This document shows positions 1 to 8,929 of a DNA stretch of 64,000 nt, one piece after another (the first letter of the stretch is position 1; each line of letters begins with the position of its first letter). The stretch spans positions 90,800 through 154,799 of the forward strand of contig JAJTGY010000010.1 of the NCBI GenBank assembly GCA_021298015.1. Reading direction: 5' to 3'. The position numbers and the translations under genes were made by a program. Source of the DNA: Flammeovirgaceae bacterium. Its GTDB lineage: Bacteria > Bacteroidota > Bacteroidia > Cytophagales > Cyclobacteriaceae. Under the pieces are notes generated by a model. It ran no database searches. It worked only from the letters and a program-made list of their open reading frames with translations, and was not told where the DNA came from.

Positions 1-730
1 CTTTCTTGAAATAGGCGAGGCACCCACGCGAGTCCACCGTAACATAAACACACTTCACACCTATCTTTAGGCAATGCCGCGCAAACTCACGGAGCTTTAC
101 ACGATCGGGCTCCTCACTCAGCGCAAAATCATTTCCCTCATATTCCTTTTTGAACCAAGATGTTTGCGCCTCTTCCAAGTTCATCTTCAATACGTCAATA
201 TAAGGCAACCATTGATCGCGGTCGACCCAGAACTTTCGCTGTCGCTCGCCATTAGCCAGGCATGCCGTAGTTGGTCCATGCGCATCGAAAATAATGGCGC
301 CTTTACTTTTCTTTTTCAGGAACATCAGCGCATCAAGCGACACCTCGTAATCGCTGATGGGTATAAACACAAACGCTTTGCAGTCCGTGAGTCGGGTCAG
401 GTCAGCCGAAGTAATGGGGTCCATGAAACCCGTCTGGCGTTCTAACCGGTTGTTTTGGTCAACAAATTTCAGGCTAATGATATCCCCCTGATCCAGCTTC
501 GAAGTAATGTGTGCCAGGTTAATACCGCGGTACCCTTTAAACACCTCTTTCACTGCCTTTTGATCGCCCTTTCGGACGTGCGCAACGGGTACCACCTGCA
601 ATTGCCCAACACCCAACGTTGAAAGCGCGATTACAGGATGAGTAACGCAGCCCCACTTCTGAATTTCTTCGCCCTGGTGGGTCACGATGTGATCTTTAGG
701 AATAGGCCCGAGAATGGCAATCTTCTTCAT
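1..730 (-). CDS. PfkB-family carbohydrate kinase, 3' part beyond the window
   Basis: The frame opens at ATG 730-728 and stays open to base 1, giving 243 residues without a stop, so the gene is cut by the window edge. The product begins MKKIAILGPIPKDHIV. It continues with a Rossmann-like ribokinase fold, including a segment IIFDAHGPT and a later strand VYVTVDSRGC. These resemble PfkB/ribokinase-fold sugar and nucleoside kinases, which phosphorylate a sugar using ATP. The family's C-terminal GAGD catalytic motif would lie outside the window, so activity cannot be judged. It starts 9 nt after the ROK kinase stop and is the last visible gene of the glycerol/glucoside operon. Substrate unknown; fructose, ribose or a related sugar are all possible. 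The fold assignment is fairly secure, the substrate is not. Confidence 0.75.
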   Translation of the reverse strand, partial: MKKIAILGPIPKDHIVTHQGEEIQKWGCVTHPVIALSTLGVGQLQVVPVAHVRKGDQKAVKEVFKGYRGINLAHITSKLDQGDIISLKFVDQNNRLERQTGFMDPITSADLTRLTDCKAFVFIPISDYEVSLDALMFLKKKSKGAIIFDAHGPTTACLANGERQRKFWVDRDQWLPYIDVLKMNLEEAQTSWFKKEYEGNDFALSEEPDRVKLREFARHCLKIGVKCVYVTVDSRGCLAYFKK

Positions 731-739
731 AGCACATGA

Positions 740-1660
740 TTAAGGGGCAACCAGGTAAGCCGCACCAAAGACACCGGCACTGTCGCCCAGCATCGGCTTG
801 ACTATGGGCGTATCGAGCACGCCATTGTTGAATGCAAATTTTCTCACTGACTCGACACCGTCTGTATAAATCTCCGGAATGTTGCCCACACCACCACCAA
901 TTACGATGACATCCGGATCAATAATGTTGACAATCACGCTCAAGGCTTTACCAAAATAGTGTGTAAGGCGTTGCATGGTTTCAACAGCCTTTGCATCGCC
1001 TGCGTTAAACAGTGAATAAATCTCCTTGAGGCTTTTTCGATCACCCGCAATACTGGCGTAGAATTTTTCGAGAGACGGGCCTGCCAGAACTTTCTCCACA
1101 CAACCCGACTTTCCGCAGTAACAGGAACCTCCGGAGTCATCCAGAAAGTTATGGCCCCATTCACCGGCTATTCCCTGAAGGCCGCCAATTGTACGACCAT
1201 CTACGACCAACCCACCGCCTACCCCGGTACCCATAATGACCCCAAACACCACGCGGGCATGGGGGAACTTTTGAGCGACCACACCCAGGCGAGCCTCGGC
1301 CAGTGCAAAACAATTGGCATCATTCGCAATGGCGATTTCCATGCCCAGCAGTTTTTCGAGATCATCCTTCATGGGCATGAAGTTCATACACTCCGAGTTG
1401 CAGCCTTTCATGGTACCCAGTTTAGGATCCAGCGTGCCGGGCGTACCAATGCCAAGCTTAGCGGGCCGGTAGCCCATCTTTTTTTCCATCAACCCAACCA
1501 GCGTTTTGATCTGGCCGAGGATGTGCTGATAGCCGTTCTCGGCACCCGTAGGCACCCGGTCGCGAAAAAGGATGTCGTTAACGCCCTTCGGACCCAAAAC
1601 AACTCCTTCGGCTTTGGTGCCGCCCAGGTCAATCCCCCAAAGATGTTTTTGGTCGCTCAT
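740..1660 (-). CDS. ROK-family sugar kinase (glucokinase/fructokinase type)
   Basis: 306 residues, normal for a ROK kinase with no DNA-binding domain. The N-terminal phosphate-binding loop DLGGTK is at 11-16, the catalytic Asp lies in the NDAN motif (D114), and the GTGVGGG loop is at 145-150. A zinc site is formed by H170, C180, C182 and C187 in the GHN...CYCGKSGCVE segment. ROK kinases phosphorylate glucose, fructose or related hexoses with ATP in the cytoplasm. The start codon overlaps the GH13 stop by 4 nt (ATGA), implying translational coupling, so it most likely phosphorylates the hexose released by that alpha-glucosidase. The family is certain; glucose versus fructose cannot be decided by eye. 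Confidence 0.93.
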   Translation of the reverse strand: MSDQKHLWGIDLGGTKAEGVVLGPKGVNDILFRDRVPTGAENGYQHILGQIKTLVGLMEKKMGYRPAKLGIGTPGTLDPKLGTMKGCNSECMNFMPMKDDLEKLLGMEIAIANDANCFALAEARLGVVAQKFPHARVVFGVIMGTGVGGGLVVDGRTIGGLQGIAGEWGHNFLDDSGGSCYCGKSGCVEKVLAGPSLEKFYASIAGDRKSLKEIYSLFNAGDAKAVETMQRLTHYFGKALSVIVNIIDPDVIVIGGGVGNIPEIYTDGVESVRKFAFNNGVLDTPIVKPMLGDSAGVFGAAYLVAP

Positions 1661-3309
1661 AGCTGTTCAATCCTTGCTTCCCACGGGCGCAATCGATTCG
1701 GCAGGACATCGGAGTAGTTACTCATCAACCGCGACCGTGGCCCGGGTAGCAATGAATCGTCCAAAATAAGGGGATCGTTGGAAAAATTCAGCACAATCAA
1801 CAGTTTTTCTGAACCGATTTGGCGTGTATAGGCAAACAGTTGCTCCGGCAAGTGGGCAACAACCTCTACGGTACCCACCGAAAGGCAGGGGTGACTTTTG
1901 CGAAACTGCAACAACGAGCGGAAATACGACAGAATGGAATCGGGGTCACCCTTTTGCCGATCGGCATTAATCAGGGGCGCGTTGGGATTAACCGTGGTCC
2001 AGGGGTTACCCGTTGTAAATCCACCATTCCGGTCAGCCGACCATTGAAAAGGTGTGCGGGCATTATCCCGGCCACTATAGTTGGCCCGCGCCAGAAACTC
2101 CTGCTCGGTCATTCCTTTTTTCTGAGCCTCGCGCCAGCCATTCAACGTCTCAATGTCATGGGAATCAGTTACGCGCGAGAGCCATGTGTTGGTCATGCCG
2201 ATTTCATCGCCCGCAAAAATGAAGGGCGTGCCGCGTTGCGTCAGCAGCAGCGTTAGCAGCAGCGTGGCCGACTCGCGCCAAAACTCACCATCGTTACCCC
2301 AACGGGATACCATACGGGCAAAATCATGGTTCCCCAAAAAAACGCTACCCCAACCGTTTTCACCAAGCGCGCGGTTCCATGTGCTGAAGACACGTTTGAA
2401 ATCCGAACGTGACCAGGCAACAGGATCAAACCGACCGCCCGGCCCCTGATCCATGAACATGTGGCCAAAATGAAAGATCATGTTCAGCCCGTTTTGCTCA
2501 TCTAAATACTCCAAGGCATTTTCCGGGGTGATGCCGGGCCCCTCGCCCACCGTCATGCATGCGGGGTACCGGTTAAGGACCTGGTGGCGCATTTCGGTGA
2601 TAAACTCCTTCAGCCTCGGGCCGTTGGCATAATACTTTCGAATGGTCTCATTGAAATCATGGGTGTAGGTATCCGGAAAATCAGTGCGCTTGGAAATGGC
2701 AGAGATGACATCGAGTCGCAAACCATCAACACCCCGCTTCAACCAAAACTCCAGGACGTCATATAATTCCTGGCGTAGCCTCGGGTTTTCCCAATTGAGA
2801 TCAGGCTGCTTACGTGAGAACAGATGGAGATAGTATTCGTTCGATTGGGGATCAAACTCCCAGGCACTCCCACCAAAAAAGGAGGGCCAATTGTTGGGAG
2901 GTCCACTACCTCTTCCCTTTTTCCAAAAATAATAATCGCGGTAGGGATTTGTCGGGCTGCTGCGGGCCTCGACAAACCAGGGGTGCTCATCGGATGAATG
3001 ATTGAGCACCAGATCCATGATCAGGCGAATGCCGCGCTGGTGGAGCCCCTCCACCAGTTCATCAAAATCATGCAGCGTGCCAAACTCCGGTAAAATGTCG
3101 CGGTAGTTGCTGATGTCGTAACCGCCATCATCCAGGGGCGACTGGTAAATCGGGTTTAGCCACACCGCATCCACGCCTAGGTCGCGGATATAGTCGAGTT
3201 TACGGATAATGCCCCGAAGATCGCCAATGCCATCTCCGTTGCTGTCATAAAAACTACGCGGATAAATCTGATAGACTACCGCATGCTTCCACCAGGGGTT
3301 ATTGCTCAT
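1657..3309 (-). CDS. GH13 alpha-glucosidase, cytoplasmic
   Basis: 550 residues, typical of oligo-1,6-glucosidase/alpha-glucosidase-type GH13 enzymes. There is no signal peptide, so it acts in the cytoplasm on imported glucosides. The (beta/alpha)8 barrel begins at WWKHAVVYQIYPRSF. Region I is DLVLNHSSDEH (about 99-109), the nucleophile D200 lies in GLRLDV, the acid/base E256 in VGEGPG, and the transition-state Asp D329 in LGNHDF. The all-beta domain C follows residue 470 or so. It hydrolyses alpha-glucosidic bonds; substrates could be isomaltose, maltose, sucrose or glucosylglycerol. Its start overlaps the PIN toxin stop by 4 nt and its stop overlaps the ROK start by 4 nt. Specificity is open. 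Confidence 0.93.
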   Translation of the reverse strand: MSNNPWWKHAVVYQIYPRSFYDSNGDGIGDLRGIIRKLDYIRDLGVDAVWLNPIYQSPLDDGGYDISNYRDILPEFGTLHDFDELVEGLHQRGIRLIMDLVLNHSSDEHPWFVEARSSPTNPYRDYYFWKKGRGSGPPNNWPSFFGGSAWEFDPQSNEYYLHLFSRKQPDLNWENPRLRQELYDVLEFWLKRGVDGLRLDVISAISKRTDFPDTYTHDFNETIRKYYANGPRLKEFITEMRHQVLNRYPACMTVGEGPGITPENALEYLDEQNGLNMIFHFGHMFMDQGPGGRFDPVAWSRSDFKRVFSTWNRALGENGWGSVFLGNHDFARMVSRWGNDGEFWRESATLLLTLLLTQRGTPFIFAGDEIGMTNTWLSRVTDSHDIETLNGWREAQKKGMTEQEFLARANYSGRDNARTPFQWSADRNGGFTTGNPWTTVNPNAPLINADRQKGDPDSILSYFRSLLQFRKSHPCLSVGTVEVVAHLPEQLFAYTRQIGSEKLLIVLNFSNDPLILDDSLLPGPRSRLMSNYSDVLPNRLRPWEARIEQL

Positions 3310-3668
3310 GAAATTTTTTCATAAAATTCGATACCGAAATCAGCATCGCGGGTTACGATAGCGGTAGCCGAGCAGCATAATGCCAACTCCAGAAACATAT
3401 TGTCGCGTGCATCACGACACACCAACACGCACTCCATGGGTTCAAAAGACTTAGAAATTCTTAGGTAACTCGAGAGAAAATCAACCTTATCCTCCTCCCG
3501 GAGGTACTTCTGCAGCCTGGGACGCTCCAGAACCCGAACAAGTTCCAGAAACGTGTCCGTGCTAATCGCCAACTTTCCTATTCTTAATGCCGTTTGGAGG
3601 GCATCACGGCAATGACCATCGCCCAAGGCCGCGCTCACGAGCACATTGGTATCAAGGACAAATATCAT
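3306..3668 (-). CDS. PIN-domain ribonuclease, toxin of a type II toxin-antitoxin pair
   Basis: 120 residues with the PIN acidic set: D6 in VLDTNVL, E42, D86 in CRDARDN, and D108/D110 in TRDAD. These residues coordinate the divalent metal for single-strand RNA cleavage in VapC-like toxins. The CRDxRDN...TRDxD pattern fits the 'putative toxin component, PIN family' (COG1569) better than classic VapC. It overlaps the antitoxin stop by 4 nt upstream and the GH13 start by 4 nt downstream. It is therefore embedded in a metabolic operon, which is unusual for such a module. All catalytic residues appear intact. The RNA target cannot be deduced. Confidence 0.88.
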   Translation of the reverse strand: MIFVLDTNVLVSAALGDGHCRDALQTALRIGKLAISTDTFLELVRVLERPRLQKYLREEDKVDFLSSYLRISKSFEPMECVLVCRDARDNMFLELALCCSATAIVTRDADFGIEFYEKIS

Positions 3669-3874
3669 TCATCATGCTTCAACAAATCATCCAATTCATC
3701 TTGGGTTAGTCCTTTGCTGCGAGCATAGGCTGCCATATCATCCATAACCTGACCGATATTGCGTTGTGGAGCTAAAACAAAAGTGCGAATGAGCAGAGAA
3801 AGAGACTTCTTCTCGCTCTCAGGCAGCTTTTCGATCAAATGCTCGATGTCTTGGGTAAGGGGCAAGGAAATCAT
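3665..3874 (-). CDS. Probable antitoxin of the PIN toxin
   Basis: 69 residues, beginning MISLPLTQDIEHLIEKLP and ending in an acidic stretch DELDDLLKHD. The size, its position directly before the PIN gene and the 4-nt overlap are what identify it. The N-terminal part could form a short beta-helix DNA-binding unit and the C-terminal acidic helix the toxin-binding tail, as in other small type II antitoxins. I do not recognise a named antitoxin family. It lies 17 nt after the DUF3179 gene. Type II antitoxins usually neutralise the toxin by direct contact and repress their own promoter, but there is hardly room for a separate promoter here. Confidence 0.75.
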   Translation of the reverse strand: MISLPLTQDIEHLIEKLPESEKKSLSLLIRTFVLAPQRNIGQVMDDMAAYARSKGLTQDELDDLLKHDE

Positions 3875-3891
3875 AACCCAAATTTAAAACA

Positions 3892-5076
3892 TTAAGGTTT
3901 AGTATACACGGCAGTTCTGCCATGAAAAGTCCGCCAGGAATGCCAAAACTCCTGATACGCTTGCAGGTATTCTAACTTCGCACCCAGCAGTTGGCCTTCA
4001 ACGCATTGGCCACGCCAATTCCAACGTGAGCCGGTATTTGAATCGAATAGCTGATCGTCCTTCCACACAAAAAACAGAGAATCGCGCTGCCATGCATGGA
4101 AGGAGACACTGTCGGGCTCAAGCGTAACAAGAACCGGCATTTGACCCACTGTATCATTAATTACCCGCTGGGCGAGTAAGTCATTCCAATCGTATGCTTT
4201 GGAAGAAGTGCCGGCCTGCAAACCCACCACCCACGACTTTTCCTTCCAGCTCAAGCTATCGCGCCTTTCCAGTCCACCCTCTATCGTTCCCTCATCATAT
4301 TGTTCAAGTTCTTCATATGCGTCTAAAAACTTTTTGTCGGGCTGAAGAATGAGTGTATGGGGATAGCGATCAATCCACGCCAGCAAACTCATTTGTTGAG
4401 ATGGAATTTCTTCGAGCATCGCGCCCTTGAGTGGACCCGCTACGGCCTCTCCACTCACCTGGCGCCACCAACTGCCGGTGCGGCTGTCTTCAAACATGGC
4501 ATTAAAGTGATCCATCCCCACGAGCCTGAAGTTATCCAGTTCACCATCAACACGGGGTTTGAATACCCGACCGGTTCGGCACACCGTGCAATACGTAACC
4601 ATAATCGGCTCGCCCCCGAGCGTGTCGCGCACCTGATGATGGTAGCCAATAATCTCGATCGGATACGCCCGGGCTACACCCTGAAGTACCACACCCACCA
4701 CCAATTTTTTTCGGTCGACCCGGCTGCTGTCCACAGATGCCAGAACAACTTCAGTTGGCTGGAGAAACATCTGATCGGCCGACATTCGATAGTTCACCTG
4801 GTAATACACCATGAGGTAGAGGGCCAGACTGATACCGACCAACACCCGGGACGAAAGCGAACCTGCTTTAAATAATACAAAAACCGGGTAAGCAGCCAGC
4901 ACCGCCAGCAGGAGCCTGACGTAGCCTGCATACTGATGCAACCAATACGCGAGGTCAATCGACTCTTCGCGCTGACTGCCGGGGAAGGGCATGATGTAGT
5001 AGATGCGGCTTATCTCAAGCAAAATGAGAAGGAGAATAACGGCAACACTGGCCACATAAGACCATTTCACTTTCAT
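3892..5076 (-). CDS. DUF3179 membrane protein
   Basis: 394 residues. Residues about 5-25 form a transmembrane helix, and further hydrophobic segments occur within the first 110 residues, so the N-terminal part is membrane embedded. The rest matches DUF3179, with the typical signature PIMVTYCTVCRTGRVF near residue 160 containing a CxxC pair. The WN-rich C-terminal segment with DSNTGSRWNWRGQ is also characteristic. The function of DUF3179 is not established; the CxxC and neighbouring context hint at a redox or metal role, but that is speculation. The ATG overlaps the GlpD stop by 4 nt, so the gene is translationally coupled to the respiratory glycerol-3-phosphate dehydrogenase, itself a membrane-bound quinone reductase. 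Confidence 0.85.
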   Translation of the reverse strand: MKVKWSYVASVAVILLLILLEISRIYYIMPFPGSQREESIDLAYWLHQYAGYVRLLLAVLAAYPVFVLFKAGSLSSRVLVGISLALYLMVYYQVNYRMSADQMFLQPTEVVLASVDSSRVDRKKLVVGVVLQGVARAYPIEIIGYHHQVRDTLGGEPIMVTYCTVCRTGRVFKPRVDGELDNFRLVGMDHFNAMFEDSRTGSWWRQVSGEAVAGPLKGAMLEEIPSQQMSLLAWIDRYPHTLILQPDKKFLDAYEELEQYDEGTIEGGLERRDSLSWKEKSWVVGLQAGTSSKAYDWNDLLAQRVINDTVGQMPVLVTLEPDSVSFHAWQRDSLFFVWKDDQLFDSNTGSRWNWRGQCVEGQLLGAKLEYLQAYQEFWHSWRTFHGRTAVYTKP

Positions 5077-6725
5077 TTGGATTGATTAAAGTTTACCACG
5101 CGGTTCATTTCATTCAAAAGCAGTTCGCGCTGCTTGTCCACTTCCGAAGCGGGCCAGTGAAAATCATTTGCATAGAACTCCAGAACTGCCTCGGCATATC
5201 GAAGCGCCTTGGGATGATTGAAATACACCAAAGCACTTCGCCTGACGAAAAAATCAACGGGATATACAGCCATCTCAAAGTGGATTGCAAACCAGGCTTT
5301 GGCCAGCACCAAGGCCTGCTCCGGTTGATGATGCCAATCCGGGTTTACTTCAAGGTGGGCCACAATTTGCCAGGCTTGCCGGCCGTACAGGTGGACGAGG
5401 TTAGTCGCCTCGTTGCCGCGCATGTTAAGCTTGCCTAGTCTTTCGGCCAGCTCGGCCTGCATTCGGATCACATCCTCCACCGAATCGAAATCCCCACCGG
5501 GCAACTTATGCCGGCCGGTTTGACAGGACTTCAAATTGGCGCTCGGGAAATACAAATCCACCACCCGATCCACCACGCGCTCTGCCATCTTGCGGTAACC
5601 GGTAAGCTTGCCACCCGCAATTGAAATCAGCCCGGTTGGCGACTCAAAAATTTCATCCTTACGCGAAAGTTCTGACGCTGACTTACCTTCTTCATGAATG
5701 AGTGGTCGCAAACCTGCCCAACTCGATTCAACATCCGCGAAGGTGAGCAAAGCTGAAGGGAACGTATCATTGGCGGCATGAAGAAGGTATTCAACATCGG
5801 CATGACTGGCCTGCACCTCATCCATCTGCCCCGTATAGTCCGTGTCGGTAGTGCCGATATAGGTCACACGTCCGCGGGGGATCGCAAAAATCATGCGACC
5901 ATCCGGCACATCAAAATAGATTGCCTGACGGACCGGTAATCGGTGATAGGGCACCACAATGTGAACACCCTTGGTGAGGTGTAACTGCTTTCCCGTAAGC
6001 GACCGGTTGATTTCGCGCAACTCATCAACCCAGGGCCCTGCTGCAATAACCACGGCTGTCGCCTGAATGTCAATAGCCTCGCCCGTGACGATATTAATTG
6101 CCTTAACACCTGCCACCTTCTCCTGGTCAATACGGAAATCCGTAGCCTTTACATAATTTATAGCACAGGCCCCATGTTGCACGGCCAGCTTAATGATTTC
6201 TATGGTGAGGCGTGCGTCATCGGTTCGGTACTCCGCATAAAGCGCTCCGCCCTTGACCCCATCCGACTTCAGTAACGGCTCGGCCGCCAACGTCTGCAGA
6301 CGCGTAAGCATTTTGCGCTGATCTTCGGGCTTTACACCCGCCAGCCAGTCATAGATCTTCAGGCCTACCGAGGTGAGCCAATAGCCAAGGCCCCTTCGTT
6401 CATACAACGGGAGCAACATCTTTTCAGGAACCACCAGATGCGGTGCCAGGCGGTGCACGATGGCTCGTTCACTACCAACCTCTTTCACCAAAGCAAACTC
6501 CAATTGTTTAAGGTACCGCAGACCTCCGTGAATTAACTTGGTTGAGCGGCTACTGGTGCCGTAGGCAAAGTCATCTTTTTCAATCAAGGCAACTTTGAGA
6601 CCACGGGTGGCTGCATCCAGCGCAATGCCGGCCCCGGTAATACCACCGCCAATAACCAATAGGTCAAACGTCTCCGACTTGAGCCGATTGATAAAACTAT
6701 TGCGATGGTGAGCCGAAAACGTCAT
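5073..6725 (-). CDS. glpD: Aerobic (FAD-dependent) glycerol-3-phosphate dehydrogenase
   Basis: 550 residues. The FAD-binding motif LLVIGGGITGAGIALDAATRG is near residues 23-43. It is followed by the family signature YGTSSRSTKLIHGGLRYL and a C-terminal DAO_C helical domain. The enzyme oxidises glycerol 3-phosphate to dihydroxyacetone phosphate and passes electrons to membrane quinone at the inner face of the cytoplasmic membrane. It begins 4 nt after the glycerol kinase stop and overlaps the next gene by 4 nt. Together with GlpK and the facilitator it completes conversion of glycerol to a glycolytic triose phosphate. Length and motifs are all normal. Confidence 0.96.
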   Translation of the reverse strand: MTFSAHHRNSFINRLKSETFDLLVIGGGITGAGIALDAATRGLKVALIEKDDFAYGTSSRSTKLIHGGLRYLKQLEFALVKEVGSERAIVHRLAPHLVVPEKMLLPLYERRGLGYWLTSVGLKIYDWLAGVKPEDQRKMLTRLQTLAAEPLLKSDGVKGGALYAEYRTDDARLTIEIIKLAVQHGACAINYVKATDFRIDQEKVAGVKAINIVTGEAIDIQATAVVIAAGPWVDELREINRSLTGKQLHLTKGVHIVVPYHRLPVRQAIYFDVPDGRMIFAIPRGRVTYIGTTDTDYTGQMDEVQASHADVEYLLHAANDTFPSALLTFADVESSWAGLRPLIHEEGKSASELSRKDEIFESPTGLISIAGGKLTGYRKMAERVVDRVVDLYFPSANLKSCQTGRHKLPGGDFDSVEDVIRMQAELAERLGKLNMRGNEATNLVHLYGRQAWQIVAHLEVNPDWHHQPEQALVLAKAWFAIHFEMAVYPVDFFVRRSALVYFNHPKALRYAEAVLEFYANDFHWPASEVDKQRELLLNEMNRVVNFNQSK

Positions 6726-6729
6726 GAGG

Positions 6730-8208
6730 TCATTCCACCCAATTCATTGAACGCTGCACCGCTTTCTTCCAGCCTTGGTATAGCCGGGCGCGATCTTCCT
6801 CTTTCATCTGAGGCGCGAAAGTTCGCTGCACGCGCCTGTTTTTCAATATGTCCCCTTTCCGCCATAACCCAATCTGAATACCGGCCAGGTAAGCGGCACC
6901 CTGTGCAGTTGATTCAATCACTTCCGGGCGTTCTACCGGGGTATTCAAAATATCCGCTTGGAATTGCATGAGGATGTTGTTGGCACACGCCCCTCCATCC
7001 ACTTTCAGAGCCGATAACTTCAGGCCAGCATCCTCCTCCATAGCCGTCAAAATATCTTTCGATTGATAGGCGAGTGATTCGAGAGTCGCTTTGATGATGT
7101 GGTCTTTGCCGGTATCAAGGGTAAGGCCAAAAATGGCGCCCCGGGCATACATATCCCAGTACGGAGCGCCCAGTCCGGCAAAAGCCGGCACTACGTATAC
7201 GTCATTTGATCCAAGCGCTTTGGCCGCAAAGTATTCCGAGTCTTTCGATTGATCAATCAGGTGCAGGCTGTCGCGAAGCCATTGCACGGCAGCACCTGCG
7301 ATAAAAACGCTTCCTTCCAGCGCGTATTCCACTTTGCCATCCAAACCCCAGGCAATCGTTGTGATCAAACCGTTCTTGGAATACTGGATGTTGGCTCCCG
7401 TATTCATCAGCATAAAACAACCCGTGCCGTAGGTATTTTTGGCCATACCAGGTTCGAAGCAAGCCTGACCAAAAAGGGCTGCTTGCTGATCGCCCGCAAT
7501 TCCACTGATCGGAATATCAACTCCATCATAGTGCCAGACACCGAAGTCAGATGCCGAGGGTTTCACCTCCGGCAAGAGGCTTCTTGAAATTTTGAGTTCA
7601 CCCAGCAGGTGCTCATCCCAAACCAGCTTCCGGATGTCGAACAGCATCGTGCGCGATGCATTGGAGTAGTCGGTTACATGTTGCCGGCCGTTGGTAAGCT
7701 TCCACACCAGCCACGTGTCAATTGTTCCAAACGCAAGCTCTCCCCTTTCCGCCCGCTCAGCTGCGCCTTTAACGTTACGCAATATCCAATGTAGTTTGGT
7801 AGCCGAGAAATACGAGTCGATGACCAGCCCGGTACTCTGGCGAACATGCTCCGATAAACCCCTTGCTTTCAGTTCTTCACAAATAACGGCCGTGCGCTTG
7901 TCCTGCCACACAATGGCGGGATAAACCGGTTCGCCTGTTTTTCGATCCCACACCACGGTAGTCTCACGCTGGTTGGTGATGCCGATGGCGGCAATGGAGC
8001 GAGCCGGCACCTGATTTTCCAATATTACACGAAGCAGAACACCCAACTGGGTTTTCCAGATTTCCATGGGATCATGTTCGACCCACCCCGGCTGCGGGAA
8101 GAATTGCGTGAACTCCTGCTGTGCCGTTCCGCAGATTTTTCCCTGCTCGTCAAACAAAATAGCGCGACAACTGGTCGTGCCCTGATCAAGTGCAATGATG
8201 TACTTCAT
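6730..8208 (-). CDS. glpK: Glycerol kinase
   Basis: 492 residues from ATG 8208. A TTG four codons earlier is also in frame, but the ATG forms an ATGA overlap with the facilitator stop and gives the usual family start [17 protein letters not shown]-kinase features are present: the N-terminal phosphate loop [13 protein letters not shown], the glycerol-contact segments [11 protein letters not shown] and WQDKR, and [13 protein letters not shown] and [10 protein letters not shown] in the middle. [18 protein letters not shown] is near the C-terminus. It makes sn-glycerol 3-phosphate from glycerol and ATP in the cytoplasm. Genes on both sides encode the channel that supplies glycerol and the dehydrogenase that consumes the product. 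Confidence 0.97.
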   Translation of the reverse strand: MKYIIALDQGTTSCRAILFDEQGKICGTAQQEFTQFFPQPGWVEHDPMEIWKTQLGVLLRVILENQVPARSIAAIGITNQRETTVVWDRKTGEPVYPAIVWQDKRTAVICEELKARGLSEHVRQSTGLVIDSYFSATKLHWILRNVKGAAERAERGELAFGTIDTWLVWKLTNGRQHVTDYSNASRTMLFDIRKLVWDEHLLGELKISRSLLPEVKPSASDFGVWHYDGVDIPISGIAGDQQAALFGQACFEPGMAKNTYGTGCFMLMNTGANIQYSKNGLITTIAWGLDGKVEYALEGSVFIAGAAVQWLRDSLHLIDQSKDSEYFAAKALGSNDVYVVPAFAGLGAPYWDMYARGAIFGLTLDTGKDHIIKATLESLAYQSKDILTAMEEDAGLKLSALKVDGGACANNILMQFQADILNTPVERPEVIESTAQGAAYLAGIQIGLWRKGDILKNRRVQRTFAPQMKEEDRARLYQGWKKAVQRSMNWVE

Positions 8209-8912
8209 GCGTTCAGCCAAGAGAAGACTGCTACCCCAACCAAACCACCAACCAGCGGCCCAAGTACCGGAATCCAGGCATAGCCCCAGTCGCTACTACC
8301 CTTCCCATGAATGGGGAGAAGCGCGTGTGCCAGCCGTGGCCCCAGATCGCGGGCCGGGTTGATCGCAAAGCCGGTGGTGCCGCCCAACCCCAAACCAATA
8401 ACCATGATCAACAGGCCGACCACGATCGGACTCAGGCCCTGTGTAAACTCATTTGTGCCTATAAACAAAAGACCCAGCACCAGGACAGCTGTGGCTAGAA
8501 TCTCGCTTAGCAGATTCGACCACGTGCTTCGGATGGCCGGGCCGGTGCAAAAAACACCAAGCTTTGCAGCCGGATCGCTGGTTCCCCGCCAGTGCGGCAA
8601 GTAGTGGAGCCAGACCAACACGGCACCCAGAAACGCCCCTGCGGTTTGGGCCAGGATGTATCCCAACGCGAGGCCAGAGTCAAAACTGCCGTGGACCACA
8701 AAAGCCAGAGTGACGGCAGGATTGAGATGTGCACCGCTCACATTTCCCACCGCATAAATGGCAAGTGTCACTGCCAAACCCCAGGTAAAACAAATGGCGA
8801 GCCAGCCGGAGTTTTCCGATTTGCTGCCTTTCAACAGCGCACCAGCCACCGCGCCATCGCTAATGAAAACGAGCAAAAGGGTTCCAAAAAATTCAGCGAG
8901 ATAAACATTCAT
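8205..8912 (-). CDS. glpF: Glycerol facilitator (MIP-family aquaglyceroporin)
   Basis: 235 residues with about six membrane helices and two half-helix loops. The first carries NPA at 64-66 (HLNPAV) and the second NPA at 185-187 (INPARD). R188 is the selectivity-filter arginine, and D189 directly after it is the aspartate that marks glycerol facilitators rather than water-only channels. It lets glycerol and similar small polyols cross the inner membrane without energy. The stop overlaps the glycerol kinase start by 4 nt, so channel and kinase are translationally coupled, as expected for trapping glycerol by phosphorylation. The upstream MFS gene ends 17 nt before its start. Confidence 0.95.
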   Translation of the reverse strand: MNVYLAEFFGTLLLVFISDGAVAGALLKGSKSENSGWLAICFTWGLAVTLAIYAVGNVSGAHLNPAVTLAFVVHGSFDSGLALGYILAQTAGAFLGAVLVWLHYLPHWRGTSDPAAKLGVFCTGPAIRSTWSNLLSEILATAVLVLGLLFIGTNEFTQGLSPIVVGLLIMVIGLGLGGTTGFAINPARDLGPRLAHALLPIHGKGSSDWGYAWIPVLGPLVGGLVGVAVFSWLNA

Positions 8913-8929
8913 ATCTTACTCTTTTGATG

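Noticed and set aside
74-445. Plus-strand frame opposite the PfkB-type kinase
   Set aside because: The minus strand is open throughout and matches a kinase; the plus frame is a shadow.
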